Origin: Burkholderiales bacterium
Lineage (GTDB): Bacteria > Pseudomonadota > Gammaproteobacteria > Burkholderiales > Usitatibacteraceae
Assembly: GCA_025350945.1 (NCBI GenBank)
Contig: JANXWW010000255.1
Location: 1 to 6,140, forward strand
DNA length: 6,140 nt
Reading direction: 5' to 3'
The notes below the pieces were generated by a model that made no database searches, had not been told where the DNA came from, and saw only the letters and a program-made list of their open reading frames with translations. Positions within the stretch are counted from its first letter, which is position 1. Each line of letters opens with the position of its first letter. A program made the translations under genes and the position numbers. This document shows, piece after piece, positions 4,675-6,140 of this stretch.

Positions 4675-6140
4675 AATCTTCACGCTTGAATCTTGCCCTA
4701 TTGGCACGTTCACGACTGGCACGTTCACGACTGGCACGTTCACGATTGGCATGTTCACGATTGGCATGTTCACGACTGGCACGTTCACGATTGGCATGTT
4801 TTTTTGGATGGGTGATAGCAGGCGCATTCGTGTTCGCCCAATCCACTGCATTCGCAGAGGAAGCGCGGATGTTCACCTACACCACCGCCCAGGGCGATAG
4901 CTTGATCAGTATCGCCAATAAGCATCTGATCGATCGTGGCGCATGGCAAAGCTTGCAGAAAATAAATGCGATCAAAAACCCGAATGCGCTTCCGGTTAAG
5001 TCGCGCATCAAGATCCCGGTTGACGCCATGCGAATGGAACCCGCCTCAGTAAAAGTGGTGTCCGTACAAGGCTCAGCAGACGCCAACGGCAGCCCAATCA
5101 AGGGTGGTGAGGTATTCAACGAAGGCACCAAACTGGCGACCGGTGGCGATGGTTTTGTCACGCTGCAAATGGCAGATGGATCGCTCTTGACGGTGCAATC
5201 AAAATCAAGCGTGCGGCTTGAAAACGCGAGACAGTTTGTAAATTCGGGCGGTGTCACCGATTCCATCGTCCGTCTCGATTCTGGCCGCGTTGAAACTACC
5301 GTCGCCAAGCAGCGCAACAGCGGCGCTCGCTACGAAATTCGCACCCCGACATCCAACATGGGCGTTCGCGGCACGGTGTTTCGCGTGGGTGCTGAAAGCG
5401 GTGAAGCCAATAGTGCAGCCAGAGCCTCCAGCGAGGTGCTGGAGGGCAGGGTGGCTGTGGCGGGTACCGGTAGCGTCAAATCGGCTGATGTCGCCTTGAA
5501 CCAGGGTTTTGGTACCGTTGCCGAGGCCAATAAAGCACCGCTGCCACCGATTGAATTGTTACCCGCACCGCCGACAGCAAATCTGGCCAAACGAATGTAC
5601 GATTCTGCAATCGAATTCAAGTTTGTCGCCATCGCCAAAGCGAAAAAATACCGCGGTCAATTGGCCCGCGACAAAGCGTTTAAAAATCCGGTGGCTGATG
5701 TGCTTGTGGAGGTTCAATCGGGCACGGCCACAATACGTTTTAGTCCAATAGCACTTGGTGAATATTTTCTGCGTGTGCGCGCCATCGATGGGCTGGGACT
5801 TGAGGGCAATAACGGCGAGCACACATTTAGTGTCGTGCGTCAGCTTGCCGCACCCGCCATCGCATCAGCGCTTAACCACGCCAAATTTGTCTGGAATGTC
5901 GTCCCCGGTGCCGCGTTTTATTGCCTGCAAGTTTCAACTGATGAAAAATTCGCCTCCCTCCTAATTGATGAGTCAGCGCTCAAGACCACCGGCTTCACAC
6001 CTGTCAAAGCGCTCCCGTTCGGCAACTATTTTTGGCGTGTTGCGGCAATCGAGCAGGGCGGCTCCATCGGCGTTTTTTCCGCGACGCAAAGTTTGATCGT
6101 GATCGGCGCGCCTGTGCCGTTTGATCCGCCGCGAGTCGAT
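4671..6140 (+). CDS. Exported LysM-FecR protein with fibronectin-III-like repeats, N-terminal part (continues past the right edge)
   Basis: The frame is open from a TGA at 4656 to the window end; from the TTG at 4671 it gives 490 residues and no stop. Residues 1-62 form an unusually long signal peptide: MKSSRLNLAL, then repeated LARSR/LACSR (11-43), a hydrophobic core FFGWVIAGAFVFAQ, and a likely cleavage after STAFA, before EE. A LysM-like domain follows (about 67-117, FTYTTAQGDSLISIANKHL to SRIKIPV), suggesting peptidoglycan binding. The FecR domain spans about 130-260, with VVSVQGSA, GDGFVTLQMADGS, VRLDSGRVE and the signature RTPTSNMGVRGTVFRV. Two fibronectin-III-like modules are at about 291-385 and 395-480, the second with FVWNVVPGAAFYCLQVSTDEKF and YFWRVAAIE. 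It is probably a periplasmic or wall-bound protein. Start choice is uncertain: the TTG overlaps the regulator stop (TTGA) with only GAAAAG as a purine run 8 nt upstream; other in-frame candidates are TTG 4686, TTG 4701 and GTG 4812, the last of which would remove the basic n-region. Confidence 0.85.
   Translation, partial: MKSSRLNLALLARSRLARSRLARSRLACSRLACSRLARSRLACFFGWVIAGAFVFAQSTAFAEEARMFTYTTAQGDSLISIANKHLIDRGAWQSLQKINAIKNPNALPVKSRIKIPVDAMRMEPASVKVVSVQGSADANGSPIKGGEVFNEGTKLATGGDGFVTLQMADGSLLTVQSKSSVRLENARQFVNSGGVTDSIVRLDSGRVETTVAKQRNSGARYEIRTPTSNMGVRGTVFRVGAESGEANSAARASSEVLEGRVAVAGTGSVKSADVALNQGFGTVAEANKAPLPPIELLPAPPTANLAKRMYDSAIEFKFVAIAKAKKYRGQLARDKAFKNPVADVLVEVQSGTATIRFSPIALGEYFLRVRAIDGLGLEGNNGEHTFSVVRQLAAPAIASALNHAKFVWNVVPGAAFYCLQVSTDEKFASLLIDESALKTTGFTPVKALPFGNYFWRVAAIEQGGSIGVFSATQSLIVIGAPVPFDPPRVD
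4701..4800 (+). repeat. 15-bp minisatellite inside the LysM-FecR signal peptide
   Basis: Six complete units and a 10-bp seventh run head to tail: starts at 4701, 4716, 4731, 4746, 4761, 4776 and 4791. The consensus is YTGGCAYGTTCACGA. Units differ only at base 1 (T or C, silent in Leu) and base 7 (C or T, Arg CGT or Cys TGT). In the LysM-FecR frame each encodes Leu-Ala-Arg/Cys-Ser-Arg. A degenerate trace, TTCACGCTTG, lies just before at 4679-4688. Because 15 is a multiple of three, gain or loss of units keeps the frame and only changes the n-region length by five residues each. Confidence 0.95.

Noticed and set aside
4701..4800. Sigma54 promoter (TTGGCACG resembles the -24 element)
   Set aside because: The -12 GC dinucleotide is absent at the required 10-bp distance from GG in every unit.
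4701..4800. CRISPR array or plasmid-type iterons
   Set aside because: The 15-bp units have no spacers, and the array lies within an open coding frame with no replication or cas gene nearby.
4776..4805. Lipobox (LAC) making the FecR protein a lipoprotein
   Set aside because: The cysteine precedes the hydrophobic core and follows charged residues, the reverse of a lipoprotein signal. A standard AFA cleavage site comes later.
4600..4876. Pentapeptide-like repeat proteins on both strands (for example repeated NVPVV or ANRER on minus, GTFTT on plus)
   Set aside because: A stop-free 15-bp repeat opens all frames and gives five-residue repeats in each. Only the frame with LeuAlaArgSerArg continues into a signal peptide and LysM-FecR domains.

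Overview
The window looks like chromosomal DNA from a Gram-negative proteobacterium. A betaproteobacterium is my best guess, from the MoxR/VWA pair, the OmpR-type regulators and the LysM-FecR exported protein; this is inferred from protein families, not from any search. Both outermost genes run off the window. No RNA gene, insertion sequence, CRISPR array or origin was seen.

Layout. (1) Positions 1-601, minus strand: the N-terminal 200 codons of an exported DUF4139-type protein, with its signal peptide near position 600. (2) 602-710: a divergent intergenic region with a perfect TATAAT. (3) 711-1556 and 1630-2826, plus strand: a MoxR-family AAA+ ATPase followed by a CoxE-like VWA protein, a classic ATPase/VWA chaperone pair. 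(4) 2827-3081: a regulatory stretch with a good sigma70 promoter, a near-perfect 22-bp palindrome over its -35 box, a 10-bp direct repeat just upstream and a possible 13-residue leader peptide. (5) 3082-3798 and 3967-4674: two paralogous OmpR/PhoB-type response regulators in tandem, about half identical in the receiver domain, separated by 168 bp with three CATAA repeats at exact 12-bp spacing. (6) 4671-6140: the start of a large exported protein with LysM, FecR and fibronectin-III-like domains. It begins at a TTG that overlaps the stop of the second regulator.

The most unusual item is a 15-bp minisatellite at 4701-4800 (six full copies and one partial). It lies inside the signal peptide of the LysM-FecR protein and encodes LARSR/LACSR repeats in its n-region. 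Removing the repeat leaves an ordinary signal peptide, so it seems to be an in-frame expansion that lengthens the basic n-region.

The two regulators and the LysM-FecR protein probably form one envelope-signalling locus. No histidine kinase lies inside the window, so the partner must be outside it, perhaps just downstream. The MoxR/VWA pair appears to be an independent operon, and the DUF4139 gene is transcribed away from it.
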